DNA of 64,000 nucleotides. It comes from Hymenoscyphus infarciens. Its lineage: Eukaryota; Ascomycota; Leotiomycetes; Helotiales; Helotiaceae. Below, piece after piece: positions 43,422 to 54,900 of this stretch. Numbering within the stretch: the first letter of the stretch is position 1; the number at the start of each line of letters is the position of its first letter. The notes beneath the pieces are model-generated. The model was not told where the DNA came from, made no database searches, and was given only the letters and a program-made list of their open reading frames with translations. A program made the position numbers and the translations under genes. The DNA is taken from contig LLCB01000014.1 of NCBI GenBank assembly GCA_001414345.1, positions 186,001 through 250,000 of the forward strand, written 5' to 3'.

Positions 43422-45466
43422 TGAAGGGCGACTGAGCACTGCTCGTGTCTTTCTGGGGGCGATTTCCGGGTTACAAAACGGAGTTTATGAAGCAAACTTA
43501 TGGAGATTTAAGGCTATGATATGATGGCATTAGGTAAAGTGATTTTGAAGGGAATGGCTTTCTGGGGTCTGGGGGATGGATGATCGGTTTCTTGCCCAAA
43601 GTTATGGGACATTGATTTCATTGGGGAAGTTTTTCTATTTTCTGGTAGCTGGGGAATGGAGTACGTGGTGGTGGGAGAATATTACAGATACTTGAGGGAA
43701 ATCAATATCATTTCAACGATGCTCGTTTTCCTTTGAGGTTTCTTGGCTCGGTGACACGGAGTTTCGCTGATATCTACGGGGGCTGTTAGACGAGGGTGAG
43801 GGGTTGTAGAAATTAGTAACTATAAAGCCGCCACCCTCTCAACCTCTTTTATTCTCCTAATCCTCTAGACCTTCAGCATACATATTATGCTTCTTCAATT
43901 GAACTCGAGCACTATTCTCAAAAGCCCCAAGAAAAGGTCATCTACTTCTATAGTCTACAATACTCTTTGAAATCTAGAATATATATATATATATATATAA
44001 AATTAGAAGTGGTGTACTTTATTTAACAACCCTAGAACTGACTAATCACATCCAAGTATATGTATATTTTCATACATAGTCTTAAACACCATCAAAGTAA
44101 ATCGCTTAAAATAAATAAACATTCCTCGAATAAAATTTCCAAAACTCTATACCCCTTAAAACATCCACTACTCCAATCAAGAGATTCATCACTCCAAAGA
44201 CTCGCAAATACCATACTTTAAGAGCTCAACTTACTACTTAGTCAAGTCCGCAAGAAGTGAGTAAAGATACAACGACTGACTTATTTACCAGGTAACCTAG
44301 AAAGAGCTCAATGAAGAAAAGCACAGCTACAATACTCACCGTTGACCTAGGAATTGGATAATTTGGAGTCGTTCATTCAAGGTTCTGAGAGACTGTTGTA
44401 ATTGGCAGATGACCTACGAATAGCCGGTTTTTTCTTTCTTTCTTCAAGCAACCCGTAGGTTACCTACTAACACCAAGTGCAAGGTCCCCCCGTAAATTGT
44501 ACCTCACTGGCCGCCACCAGGGGCTGCATGAATTCGCGCCTTCCTCTCTCAAATTGTCCCAACACTTCAAGGAGAATAGAGATTATATATATATCTTTAT
44601 TCCACTTATTTAGGACAATTGAATTCACTTTCCCGAGTTTCGGTTAAATAATCAGGGAAGCAACTCCAAGTCAGTCACGAAATCCTACACCCCCCTGATA
44701 CTATTCACCTACGAATCAAAGAGCAAGGTCTCCCAAAGTCACTTTTTCATAAACTTTAGTTCACAGGTAAAAACAAAAGCGAGTCATCAACGTAAATCAC
44801 TCCGAAACCAAAGGGTCCTTAATATTCCAGTACTGTACTATACTCAAACGAATGGTTCTCTCATCTCTCACCACATCTCATCCCCTCTCTCCGCTTTTCA
44901 ATTCCTCTTCCCCTTATCATCCCCAACCCCCTTATCCATTCCCATCACGACTCATACAAATCCTCCCACGCCTCCCTGGCCTTCCCCTGTCGAAATGAAG
45001 AAGCCCGGTACCATCCACAACCACAAGCAGAGAGAGAAACCTCGAGAAGAGAACCACCTATCTAATTAACCTCTCCACCCCCATCAACCCCCTTCCGCCA
45101 CACAACCACTCCCCCGAAACCACCCTCATCTCACCCCTACCTCCTCACAAACTAGAAACGAAACGAAAAAAATAGAAGAAAAACACTTTCCCAGGGTATC
45201 CGATCTTTCGAGAGAGAAAAAAGTCAAAATCAAACACAAAAAAAAAAGAGAATCAAGAACCCCCGCAATCCTAAGAACCAAACCAGATCGATCAACACAA
45301 ACATTTTGTTCCCGCGTCGCCCCTTGCCCTACTCCATACGATTATTATCAATTCGCCAGACTCCCACAAAAACAAGACCAATAAATCAAAAGCTTTTACT
45401 TCCCACACCCATTATCAAAACACACAACCCATTCGTTACTATTTATTTCGAATCTCAACCCGGGGG
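43422..45466. other. Intergenic region between BRCT and RhoGAP genes
   Basis: No gene. An (AT)n run lies at 43980-44000. At 44515-44540 the text CACCAGGGGCTGCATGAATT resembles the inverted end of the 57.8-59.3 kb element (CACCAGGGGATGTAGGAATT) but has no partner. The segment 44,900-45,466 is A/C-rich and is likely the 3' region of the RhoGAP gene, whose stop is at 45467. Confidence 0.5.
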
Positions 45467-48400
45467 TCACCGTTGAGGTTCTTGCGGGTGTTGTGGTTCT
45501 TGTAATTGTTGTGGGTGAAATTGTGGATGAGGTTGCGTGTTTTGCACAGGCTGTTGTTGAATCTGCTGTGGGTGCTGAGGAGGCGATTGATGTGGTTGAT
45601 GTGGCTGCGGGAGGTTTGGCTCTTGAGCAGTCTTTTCCGGGAATTCATCACGCTTGATGTCCATGCTCTTTCCTCGTCCGGGCAGAATGGAGTGTAATCG
45701 ATCAGTAGAAGCTGGTGGGCTCTTGTTTCTCTCCTTCTCGGCTTCTTTCTCCTTGCTCTCTTCCCGCTTCTCACGCATCTTGCTCTTGATCCAACCTAGC
45801 GGTCCCTTCTTCTCCTCACTTCCAGCTCCGAAAGCGGATCCGTCGTTACCTGGTTGAGAGTGTGTGCCGACTAAGGTAGACTCGGAACCAGCTGGTACAG
45901 AATCGCCTGTGAAGCTCTTTCTTGGTGGTCGAGGCGCGCTACTGACTGAGCTCGTACTTGCTCCTGCACCTGCATCCGAACCAAGCCCCTTTCTGGGACT
46001 CAGTGTGTGATGGCCATAATTCTGGGATGACTCGCGGTGCCTTGATAGTCTCTTCCATCTCGAAAGCTTTTCTCGTTGCTCCGTAGCACCTACAGACTCA
46101 TCACCATGGTCGGCGTCGGATTGGTCGTTGAATGATGAGTGTGAGTGTAGAGACGATGGTGGTGAAGTAGGCTTCAAAGTCTTGTCGGACACATGGGAAT
46201 TCTCCTCGGGTCTCTTGAATTGAAGGGGTATTGGTGGATTCTCGGGGCGTGGTGTGTTTGTTGCAGGTGGAGTGGCATCGTTGCTCACCGGGGCTGGAAC
46301 TTGGGATGGAATCGTCTCTAATACTGGTCGTTCCGTTACATCTTCAAGCCCTTGCGATGGGTGGATGGCTGGCGAGGAGGTATTAGTCAGTTGGTGTTGT
46401 GGCGCGTGGAGGGAGTTTGTTGAGCTTTGCGCACTTGGGTTGTTGCTAGTGACAGGCATTTTCTTCTTCAACTTATTTGGCTGTTTCTTCTCACCCTCCA
46501 CTGTAGGCGAACGGTTGAACAAGCTTGACAAATTTCTCTCCTTCTGTGGTGTTGACACCTCTTGTCTCTCACTCTGGTCCGCAAGCAATCTCTCCTGGCT
46601 AGTTACTACAGATTCCGCATGGGAAGATGGCGCAAGGCTCGATCGACCAACTGGGGTAGTTGGAGACATAGCCGAAGAAGGGGAAACATTTCGGTTCGAA
46701 TTGGTTCTTGCTGAAGGTGACAACCCGCGAGGCTGCATCAACTGCCCATTGTTTGCGAACAACGGCCCGGTCGGTGATGGTGAGCCCGAATTCTTCTGTA
46801 ACCGAGATTGAGCGACTCCTGGTCCTGGAGATCTCTTTGATGGTACCGTGTTGCTTCGATTGAGACCGGTGCTTTGGTGGGTCAACACTGGACTTGCCGG
46901 ACTCGGCGCGTTATTCGATTGCCGCGAATGCTTTGATGAGACGGAAACATTTCGGCGAAGGCCTCCAAACTTTCGAATGCTGTCTGCACCTGCGCTTGCG
47001 TTTGAGGCAGATCGGGTGACCTTGTTTCGCGGGGTTCCTGGTGGCGTCGCGCCCGCCTGAACCTCTTGAACCGTCTGCTCGTCAGCCGCCGTACCTCTCA
47101 TCCCAATGAGGAAATGATCTTGGTTCTCAATCAAGAAAATGAGTACATCTTGACTGAGACGATACTCGCTAGGCGCCATATCGTGAGAAGGGTGTGAGAG
47201 CATGCCTGGCTGGAAAATGGCGGCTAGGTTTTGTGAGTTCATCCGATTCTCATCTGACTTGGACGCGAAGACGGCTAGTAAATCGAGGATATAAAGCAGA
47301 AGCTGGCGGTTGAGAGGTGGAAGCTCAGTGATCAGCTGCTGATATGTGGTAATAGCTTGACCGACATCAAACCCATCCGACAATTGCGGTCCTTCCGTGT
47401 CCCCTACGGCTTGCATGGTATGCCCGCGAAGTGGTGCTCGGAATCGATCGTAGAGATCCAACGGCACAATCGGCTCAGGAAGCAAGTTCAAATATCTCCG
47501 CAACACATTTGCTGCATCATGAACTGTGTATCCAGCCCAGTCTAACCCCTTTCCGTACCGTTCAGGAGAATCAAAAATTGCCTTTAGTTCCTTGATACGC
47601 TTTTCAGATCCGCTCAATCGGAAAATGCCCTCGACATTAGTAGCTGAGGCGAGTTAGCGCGTTTTCTTCCGTTCTACCTGCGCCACATACCTTTCTCTTT
47701 CAAATATACTCCACATTTTGCAACCACAATTGGTACGTAACCATATATGTAGCTCTTTCCTTCGCTATCAACAAGTGAGATGGCAACGTTGGCATAGGTA
47801 ATGCTCTGGCGCAGAGGTACACCGAAAATGCCTGGGTTCTGTGGTTCTGTTTTGGAGTTAGCATTTTCTTTTTTTGATTTCAGCGGCGACGACTTGAAAA
47901 CAGCAAGAATGGTGGCAAGGCGCCTGGCTTTAAAGATCGGATGCCTTCCCCCCTTCAGTGTATCACTGGTTCCACTGTTGCCTTGGGCGAGGTGGGAGCT
48001 ATCCAAATCCTCAGGCTTGGGGGTGTGCTGAGTGTCAACCTTCATAGATCTCTTTCGTCGAAATCTTTTTATGGTGTTTCCCACTTTGCGTAAGACCGGA
48101 ACTGGGGTGGCTTGCGCATTGAACAGTGATTCTTGAAGCGAAGATGAGCGTCGCCTCTCTCCTGGCGCAAGAGCTCCCTCCTCCATAGGATTCACAGCAT
48201 TGACACTCTTGGAATTCAAATCTTCGGCGTCCATGCTCCGCTCCCGAAACTGGGGATCGTAGGAACGAGGGGACTTGGATAGGAATGGGGAGTCCTCGCG
48301 AGCAAAGGCATCGCGACTGGGGACCTCGGGACTAAATCGCAAGCTGTATTTACCCTGTGTCTCATGCTTCTTTCCTTCTTTCCTGAACCCTGCCCACCAT

Positions 48401-48510
48401 GATTTCAGGTTCTGCTTCGTTGGAGGAGATGCTGCCTGTACGGGTTGCGGCGACGAGAATGGCTGCTGCGAGGAGGATGGCCCCGCAAAGTCATGAGAGT
48501 GGTTGGCCAT
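45467..48510 (-). CDS. RhoGAP, Sac7-type Rho GTPase-activating protein
   Basis: Exons, in transcript order, are 48510-47691 and 47643-45467 (47-bp intron), giving 998 residues. RhoGAPs switch off Rho1/Cdc42-type GTPases that control cell wall and actin. The domain (about 232-440) shows 'FGVPLRQSI', 'YGYVPIVVAKCGVYLKEK', the arginine finger Arg282 in 'VEGIFRLSGSEKRI', 'YTVHDAANVLRRYLNLLPEPIVP' and the Asn-containing 'NRMNSQNLAAIFQP'. The intron interrupts just before the arginine-finger strand. The N-terminus (1-230) is basic and Ser-rich (KRFRRKRS). The C-terminal ~550 residues are disordered Ser/Pro-rich, ending in a Gln/Pro/His-rich tail. The sequence around the finger is closest to the Sac7/Bag7 branch, so Rho1 is the likely substrate (inference). 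The catalytic residues are intact. Confidence 0.88.
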
Positions 48511-50344
48511 GACTGACCCTTCTGCTCCTTGCCGTGCTCAGATTCGGATTTGGGGGGGGGGGGGATTCGTAGTCGGTGCCTCGAGGCAGAGAGGATAGCT
48601 GTGGGGATCGAGGCTTCAATGCGCAGTCTTCGGGTCGCGTCGATGATGGTGCCTGCAGTAATGCGCTGCCAACCTGAGCTGTAGATCGGTCGTGGATGAT
48701 GGTAACTGGAGTTTTCAATAATGGCGACCAGAGTTGAGGTATCTGGAAGGGAGACTGAATCGGTGGTCACGAAGATTGGGCGTGGTTGGGTTGATTGGGC
48801 GCGTCCTGCGACAGGACGTGGTGGATGTGCGGCAAGTCTAGATGGAAAGACAAGCTGAAGCTCCGTGAATGGTAGGTAACCTGCGAGTCGCAAGGAAAAG
48901 CGAAAGGACAAGACAGAGAGAGTTCTTGGGTGAGGGGAGGAGATCGGATCTTTTGTTTTGGTGATTGTCAATACACTTCTGAACAGCAGAGTGGAGGAGG
49001 AAGGTCGAGTTGAATCAAGGGCAACCCTAGGTAGGTGGAAAATGAGGTGGTGGTAGTGGTGGTAGTGTAGTGCACTGGTGGTGCTGGTGCACCGACTGAG
49101 CGACGGGAGAGGGCTTAGCGTGGTGATGGGGCTTGGCCACCTCCCAGTGCCTTACGAGGTTAGAGCCTTAGAGCCTTGGAGCTAGGCTGGTAGCTGGTAG
49201 GCTGGTAGCTGGTAGGCTGGTAGGCTGGTAAGCGAGTTGCCTGAAGTAGGCTGCTATTTAGGAGCTACACGTAGCTACACGTACACTGGTGATTTGCTGG
49301 TGAATGAGTACCTAGGTACTAGGTACTAGTAATGGTAAATCAAGGGTGGTGCACCGTTTGTGAGGCAAACGGGGGTGTCCTAAAGGGGAAAGATGTGAAT
49401 CCCAGCTCATTCATGTTGTTCTTGCGATGCGAAAAACCTATGAGTCGTGTGTAGCGTCCAGGTACTACTAGTACAGGGAAAGGGTGGTGGAAGCTGATGA
49501 GTTGGACAAGTGGACAAGTGGACCAGAAGTGGAAAAGAAAACAATTCATTTCAATAGCTATTTGATCTTTATTCCATAGAGGATGTAAGCAGTTTTGTTC
49601 ACTCTTCCCTTCAGACTTTTGGATGACGCTGGGGTTTCTATATTTCGCTGTACTCTTCGTTCCTCTATTGACTTTGCAAGGGAAAATCCTATATCATTAT
49701 TTATCCAAATATAGTAGTTAAAACAATTGCATGAACTGGAGTCATGGCAAAGGTCATTTGCCATTTTATATGCAGCTTGCGGACTGCGGTATTCAGGTAA
49801 GGGAGTGTTAGTGGAAAGTCAAACCGATCTACCTACAGTTCATGTGATTTCGGCTGCAGTGACTCTTTTGAAGATCTTAATGCCTTCTAGCTTTCAATGA
49901 ACCAGAACAAGCTGCAGTAAATAACTCCGTTGTAGCTACCTAGTTACAGCAATTTTTCAGGGTTAATTGTTGTAGGATATTGACCAAGGCCAAATGTTCT
50001 CATAAAGTAAGTAAGTACTTGACTTTAGAAAGTTGAGCAGTCTCTTGTACTGCCGCTTTTGTTGTCCTTGGTGTGGTGCCTTGGTGCCTTGCCTTGGTGC
50101 CTTGATGAAAATCAATCCCGACCCCAAATCCGAGTCCGTTTTTCGCTCCGATCCAAAGCCGAAGACCAGACGACGCCGACGACGCTAAGACTCGTCAAAA
50201 CTTTAAATCCCGACCTTGAGAAGAGAGCTCAAGGGGAGAAAGCCATATCAACCTCAATCCCATCAACGCCTCAATCACCCTCCCACTAAACCACCCCCTC
50301 GAATAAACTATAACCCTCTCTAATTTCCACCACAAAACTTCAAA
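48511..50344. promoter_or_regulatory. Divergent upstream region of RhoGAP and TIM9
   Basis: No gene. It holds a poly-G run at about 48550, a minisatellite of GGTAGCTGGTAGGCT-type units (about 49185-49240), and CTACACGTAGCTACACGTAC (49266-49285). Both neighbouring genes are transcribed outward, so promoters and 5' UTRs of both lie here. A 188-codon frame at 48405-48971 overlaps the RhoGAP start out of frame and is probably a shadow. Confidence 0.5.
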
Positions 50345-50876
50345 ATGGAAGGGTACAGTTCTCCCGAAGCTGTCCAAGAAGCGACCTGGTCTAACAACTA
50401 CTCTCCAGACTTACAGCCTCAGAGCAAAGAGAATTCCAATCTCGAATGGAGCGCAAGCAAATGAAGGAATTCATGGGCGTAAGTTACCTTCCAGATATAC
50501 AATCGCATTGTTCCCAGTCATCGGGTCAAAGGCAAACGCTTTCGGGAAGGGAGTCAAGTCAAGCATTACATCTGCCATCCGAACTCTCATGCAGCACTTC
50601 TCAATTCAACCCAATGACTCAGACCTCCCCTCAATATTTCCCGGCGATCGCGAGAAGCAAACAAAGAGCTGACAATAATCGTAGATGTTCTCCGGCCTCG
50701 TAAACCACTGCTTCGAATCCTGCGTCGACGACTTCACAACCAAATCCCTCGTGCAACGCGAAACCGGCTGCGTAACTCGGTGCGTCAAGAAGTTCATGGC
50801 GGGGAGTGAGAGGATCGGACAGAGGTTCCAGGAACAGCAGGCGCAGATGATGAACCAACCTCCTCCGGGACGATAG
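50345..50876 (+). CDS. TIM9: Mitochondrial small TIM chaperone Tim9
   Basis: Exons are 50345-50352 (only 8 nt: ATG GAA GG), 50409-50478 and 50685-50876, giving 89 residues, the usual size. Tim9 pairs with Tim10 in the intermembrane space to escort carrier precursors to the inner membrane. The twin CX3C motif is present: Cys35/Cys39 in 'HCFESC' and Cys55/Cys59 in 'GCVTRC', separated by 15 residues and able to form the two disulfides made by Mia40. The first intron has a TCTAAC branch site and TCCAG acceptor. It joins to give [20 protein letters not shown], matching the fungal Tim9 N-terminus. Intron 2 (206 bp) falls exactly between Gly26 and Met27. Intact and near-certain. Confidence 0.93.
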
Positions 50877-51077
50877 AGCTATCGAGATTCTTAATCGCAA
50901 AAATACAGACGACGGAGAATATTTTGGAGAAGCCATGTACGATAGGGGGGTTGTTGTGACGATAGGAGGCTTCATTCTTGTATGGTATCGGATACCTAGG
51001 GAGACGGTCGGGATGCCGTGAGGAATTGTATATTTGATATTGACGGATACCCTGAGGACCGAATCGGAACGGAATTT

Positions 51078-51398
51078 CTACTCCCCATCCAAGTGAGCAA
51101 ATAATGTTGCATCAATTGAGAATCTCAAACACATATTTTGGATCGCCGCTAGCAAGTGACTTGGCCCCAGCTTCCCAGGATTTCCTGGTTCTTCTGGGGT
51201 TTCCTGGTTCATGGCGACTATTTGAGTTTCTATCGAAATGAGCACCTCATTTCCCCCATGTTTTAGTGGCAAAGAAAATTCTCTTACACGCGTCCCCTTC
51301 CTTTTGTTTTTGGGAATTAAGTTTGATTTTTTCTTTGCTTCAAGATTGGTATAGGGATTTCGTTGTTGCCGTGTACTTTTTCTTGCCGCCATTTCCAC
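51078..51398 (-). CDS. Hypothetical 106-codon open frame, doubtful
   Basis: An uninterrupted minus-strand frame convergent with TIM9. It has a basic N-terminal half and a short repeat-like 'TPEEPGNPGKLGP'. No domain, signal or membrane segment is seen, and it begins four bases from the TA element at 51402. It may be a real lineage-specific gene, a fragment, or chance. Confidence 0.18.
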   Translation of the reverse strand: MEMAARKSTRQQRNPYTNLEAKKKSNLIPKNKRKGTRVREFSLPLKHGGNEVLISIETQIVAMNQETPEEPGNPGKLGPSHLLAAIQNMCLRFSIDATLFAHLDGE

Positions 51399-51401
51399 CT
51401 A

Positions 51402-51995
51402 CGGCATCTTGAATGTACTAAAAAGTTAGATGAACTAAATCGTAAATAAGGAACTGTAAATTGTAAAGTATCACTTTTTACAAGTATGTATAAAAGAGAA
51501 TAATTTTTAATTTAAATTCTCTCTCTCTTTTTTCCTCTCTCTCTCTCTATTTTAAGACTAGATAGTCTTAACTATAGTAGCTAGCTAATTAGAGAATAGA
51601 GAGAGCTTGTAAGTATTATATTATAAGTTTTATATGTATAGTAGTAACGTTGCCTCTTTACTATCGCATTCTTAATATTATATCTCTACTATCTATTAGC
51701 TAAGTCTTATATTATGTTCTTTTTAGTACTTTTAGATATATAAGATAGAAGAGGAAGAGAGGAAGAGAGGAAGAGAGGAAGAGAGGAAGAGAGGAAGAGA
51801 GGAAGAGAGGAAGAGAGGAAGAGAGGAAGAGAGGAAGAGTAGAGACAATACTTACTACTTAAACTCCTCTTACCTATACTAGGAAAAACCTTCCCCTAGA
51901 CTATTTACTTACTCTCTTACTCTCTTACTCTCTTACTCTACTTCCTCTTCTTTACTTTCTCTTATACTCTCTCACTATATATAATATATAGAAGG
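51402..51995 (+). mobile_element. TA-flanked non-autonomous element, copy 3 (right end lost)
   Basis: The left end CGGCATCTTGAATGTACTAA follows TA (51400-51401), then TAAATCGTAAAT. The interior repeats the family landmarks TTAAGACTAGATAGTCTTAA (51553-51573), GCTAATTAGAGAATAGAGAGAG and CCTCTTACC..TAGGAAAAACCTTCC. It also holds an expanded (AGAGAGGAAG)n tract (51750-51838). No matching right inverted end follows; similarity fades after the ATATATAATATATA run near 51985, so the copy is truncated. Confidence 0.75.
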
Positions 51996-54900
51996 AAATC
52001 GGCGAACTAGTATATATAGGAAGGTTTTAGTCTCTTTTTAGGTCTTAGAGTGTCTTTAGGCGTGCAAGTTTATTTGGTATGCTTATTAGAGGTTTTGGTA
52101 AGGAAGGTAAACCTTTTGCAGTTGAACTCTTAGCTTGCTATGTATAGATCTTGCGGAAAATTGGTTTGGTCCTTACTAGGTTGTGGCTAGAGATAAAACA
52201 AGAATGCGCTTGGAAGTTTGTCAGACACCTTGTATAAGTTTATTGCAACTGAATCACTATTTGTGGCAGCTTCGTTTCTTCTGTCTGCTTCACTAGAGGT
52301 CATGAATCGAGGAAGAGAATATTTTGATTAGACAGAAGTACGCTGTTGATTTCACGGGTTCTCTGGATTTTCTACGCAAACAAACGGGAGCTAAGAGTCC
52401 GACGATAGGAAAAGAAATGAAGGTAGAGGCTGCTTAGCATCTGAATATGTAGTGTTCAGAGAGACAGAAGTTGGGGAATGGCAAAGGTTGTACATTAAGC
52501 ATTAAAGAACCCAAGAAGGAAAAGCTGTGGCACTAACAAGTTCCGAGAGAAGCATAAGAAGAGTTCCGCCATGCATCTTCTGGCCATGCATCGGTTTTTT
52601 TGATCTGCATTTTTGTGGCTTGTTAAGCAGCCTTTTATGCTTCAAGAGCACGAGTGGCCTAATTCAAGATTTTTTGTAGTGGATTTTGAAGCTGCTTGAT
52701 TTAGCTTGCAGAGGTCTTTGTTGCTAACGCCGACTGTATTGTTTTGGTCTCTGGGAGTGCAGCACTGATATTTCATGATGCTTCAACTTCAGTTGGCCGT
52801 CATAAGCGAGTCTTTGTTTATCCCGGATTTTGCAGCGGTGGCTACAAGTGCACCGCTACTTACAGGCCAGGAGTACGAGATATTTTGAGCTTCTTTTTAC
52901 TGAGTGGATGATGAAATCCAAAAGCCAAAAAGATGTCGAACGGATGCACCAGTCATGGGGGTCGCAAAGATCCCAGGGAGTGACTCGGACACAGATGATG
53001 AGATCCTCGAAGGATCTTCGGAAAGGTTGATGCTACATATTGAGGATGAGATGACGCTGGAAGGAAGCTGTTGGTTAGACACAAATAAAAATGTAAACGT
53101 TCGATTTGACGGCATAAAAAAGAAACGGCAGCAAACATCCTTGTGACAACAGTTCAGAAGCCCCCTGTAATAATGGTTCAGAACACCCCAGTCCTCGGCT
53201 CTTGATGATGTTTTGCCAGCTTTGAACTCGTCAGAAAGGGCTTCGGAAATCGGCACAGTGAGGACTCGGCGCGTTGAATTCTGGTCTTTGACGAATTTTC
53301 CCCTGCCTAGCTCAAGTATTGCCTTGTCAATTAAGAGATATCTCCACTTTAGCGAGTGAATACCGTTTCTAGATTGAGTGAATCAGTTCTGCAACTTGAG
53401 CTGGGGTTGTGAAAATAACTCTTCTGTTTCTTAAACTGACCAAGACTTTTATAGAACCTCGACGGTACAAAACATGAGTACGTTATTTTCAAATTACGAC
53501 TTGTGGATTGAATATCTTCTATTGAGGAGCTTACAGACGAGTGAACGAAAAAGCGGACAAGGAAATAAAAGAGCCTAGACCCAAATTTGGGCTGAACAAA
53601 GTGAAGAATAACTTCAAACTAGAATTCATAATTTAGAACGCACAAGATGACATTTTGGAGATGATTTTGGCCGCGTTATCTACTCTAATATTACGAGCGC
53701 ATTGCCAATGACCTCATTTATCGGTAGAAGATTATAATTCATTGTGTTACGAACAATTAAGGCTAAATTCATCGATAGGTTGTAAAGTATTCGTGAAGTG
53801 TTTGTGGCACGCCGTTCGCGAATTTCGGCTAATTGTTAAAACACCGAGGAGCGTCCTAAACAAAGCGGTAAAGTAAATATACTACTGTACCTTATCAACA
53901 TACGTTCAACTTCAGCCTTTTTTAATTTATTAAGGCAGAGGTAATTCTCAAGCCTTCTAACAGAGTTTGATTCATTATAATCAAATCGAGTATACAGCTC
54001 AGGTTTGCTTGAGATCCTAACATAAGCGTATTCACTTGGAACATAATCCACGGCAGAGGCATGATATGGGAAGAGACCGAGTCTGAAGAGAAATTCAAAG
54101 CGGAAACAAGAACTAGTATCCGAAAACCAGAGTATTTCAATAAGCTCCGAGTCAGTTATAAGGAAATGAATCCTGCTGGAACACACCTATCGACCCTTAT
54201 GACTGGGACGAAAACGGGTATACATCGAGCAAACAGATTCTAATAGAAGCCAGAGAAGTTCTCAACTTATAATACAAGCTAAAAGCTTCTCACCTAATTA
54301 AAGCTTTTGCTTCTGTTCATCTAATCAGTTGAAGTATTTGCTTTCGAAATTTTTCTTACTGTCGAGTTTTATGTTCATTCAACACTTCTTAAGGCTAAGT
54401 GTCTTTGGGCTCGGCTCGGAAAATTTATAGTGAAGACCCGCTTCCACCGCTTCCACTCGCTAGACTTTATTCTCAGATCTCAAAACCCAAATTGCCGTAC
54501 ACAACCGCCTAACTGTTTCAACGATCCATGCTTTTGGTTTGCCTAGAAAATACCTCACACGACTCAGGCTTACAAAGAGCAGCCTCACCTTAAATTAGTA
54601 TTCACCTATACTTAGAATTTTCAGCTGGCGCCACGAAAATCCGACTTGTAACATTTAGAATCAGGAGAACACTAGAGATATATACTTACATAGTAGAAAA
54701 GATAACAAAGGAAAGGGAAGTGGACTTGCAGCTCAATTCACACAAGCCAGAGAAAGTCCGATGATGCCAGCAGCAGTTACTCTTGGGAGTATTATTTCAT
54801 CCCAGACAACCATGGAGAGGCCGTTCATGTTTTACCATAGAACTGTGGAAGCTGGATCGACTTTGGAATTATTTCCCAAGTTGGAGCAAGTAAGAAGACT

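Noticed and set aside
44515..44540. Solo transposon end similar to the 57.8 kb element
   Set aside because: Only about 16 of 20 bases agree and no inverted partner or target duplication is seen; noted under the intergenic entry but not called.
48405..48971. 188-codon minus-strand gene upstream of RhoGAP
   Set aside because: It overlaps the RhoGAP start in another frame, is Pro/Ser/Arg-rich low complexity, and has no recognisable motif.
52830..53146. Small gene with 'DSDTDDEILEGSSE'
   Set aside because: Two overlapping frames compete, neither extends, and the region shares relics of non-coding repeats; kept only as a comment.
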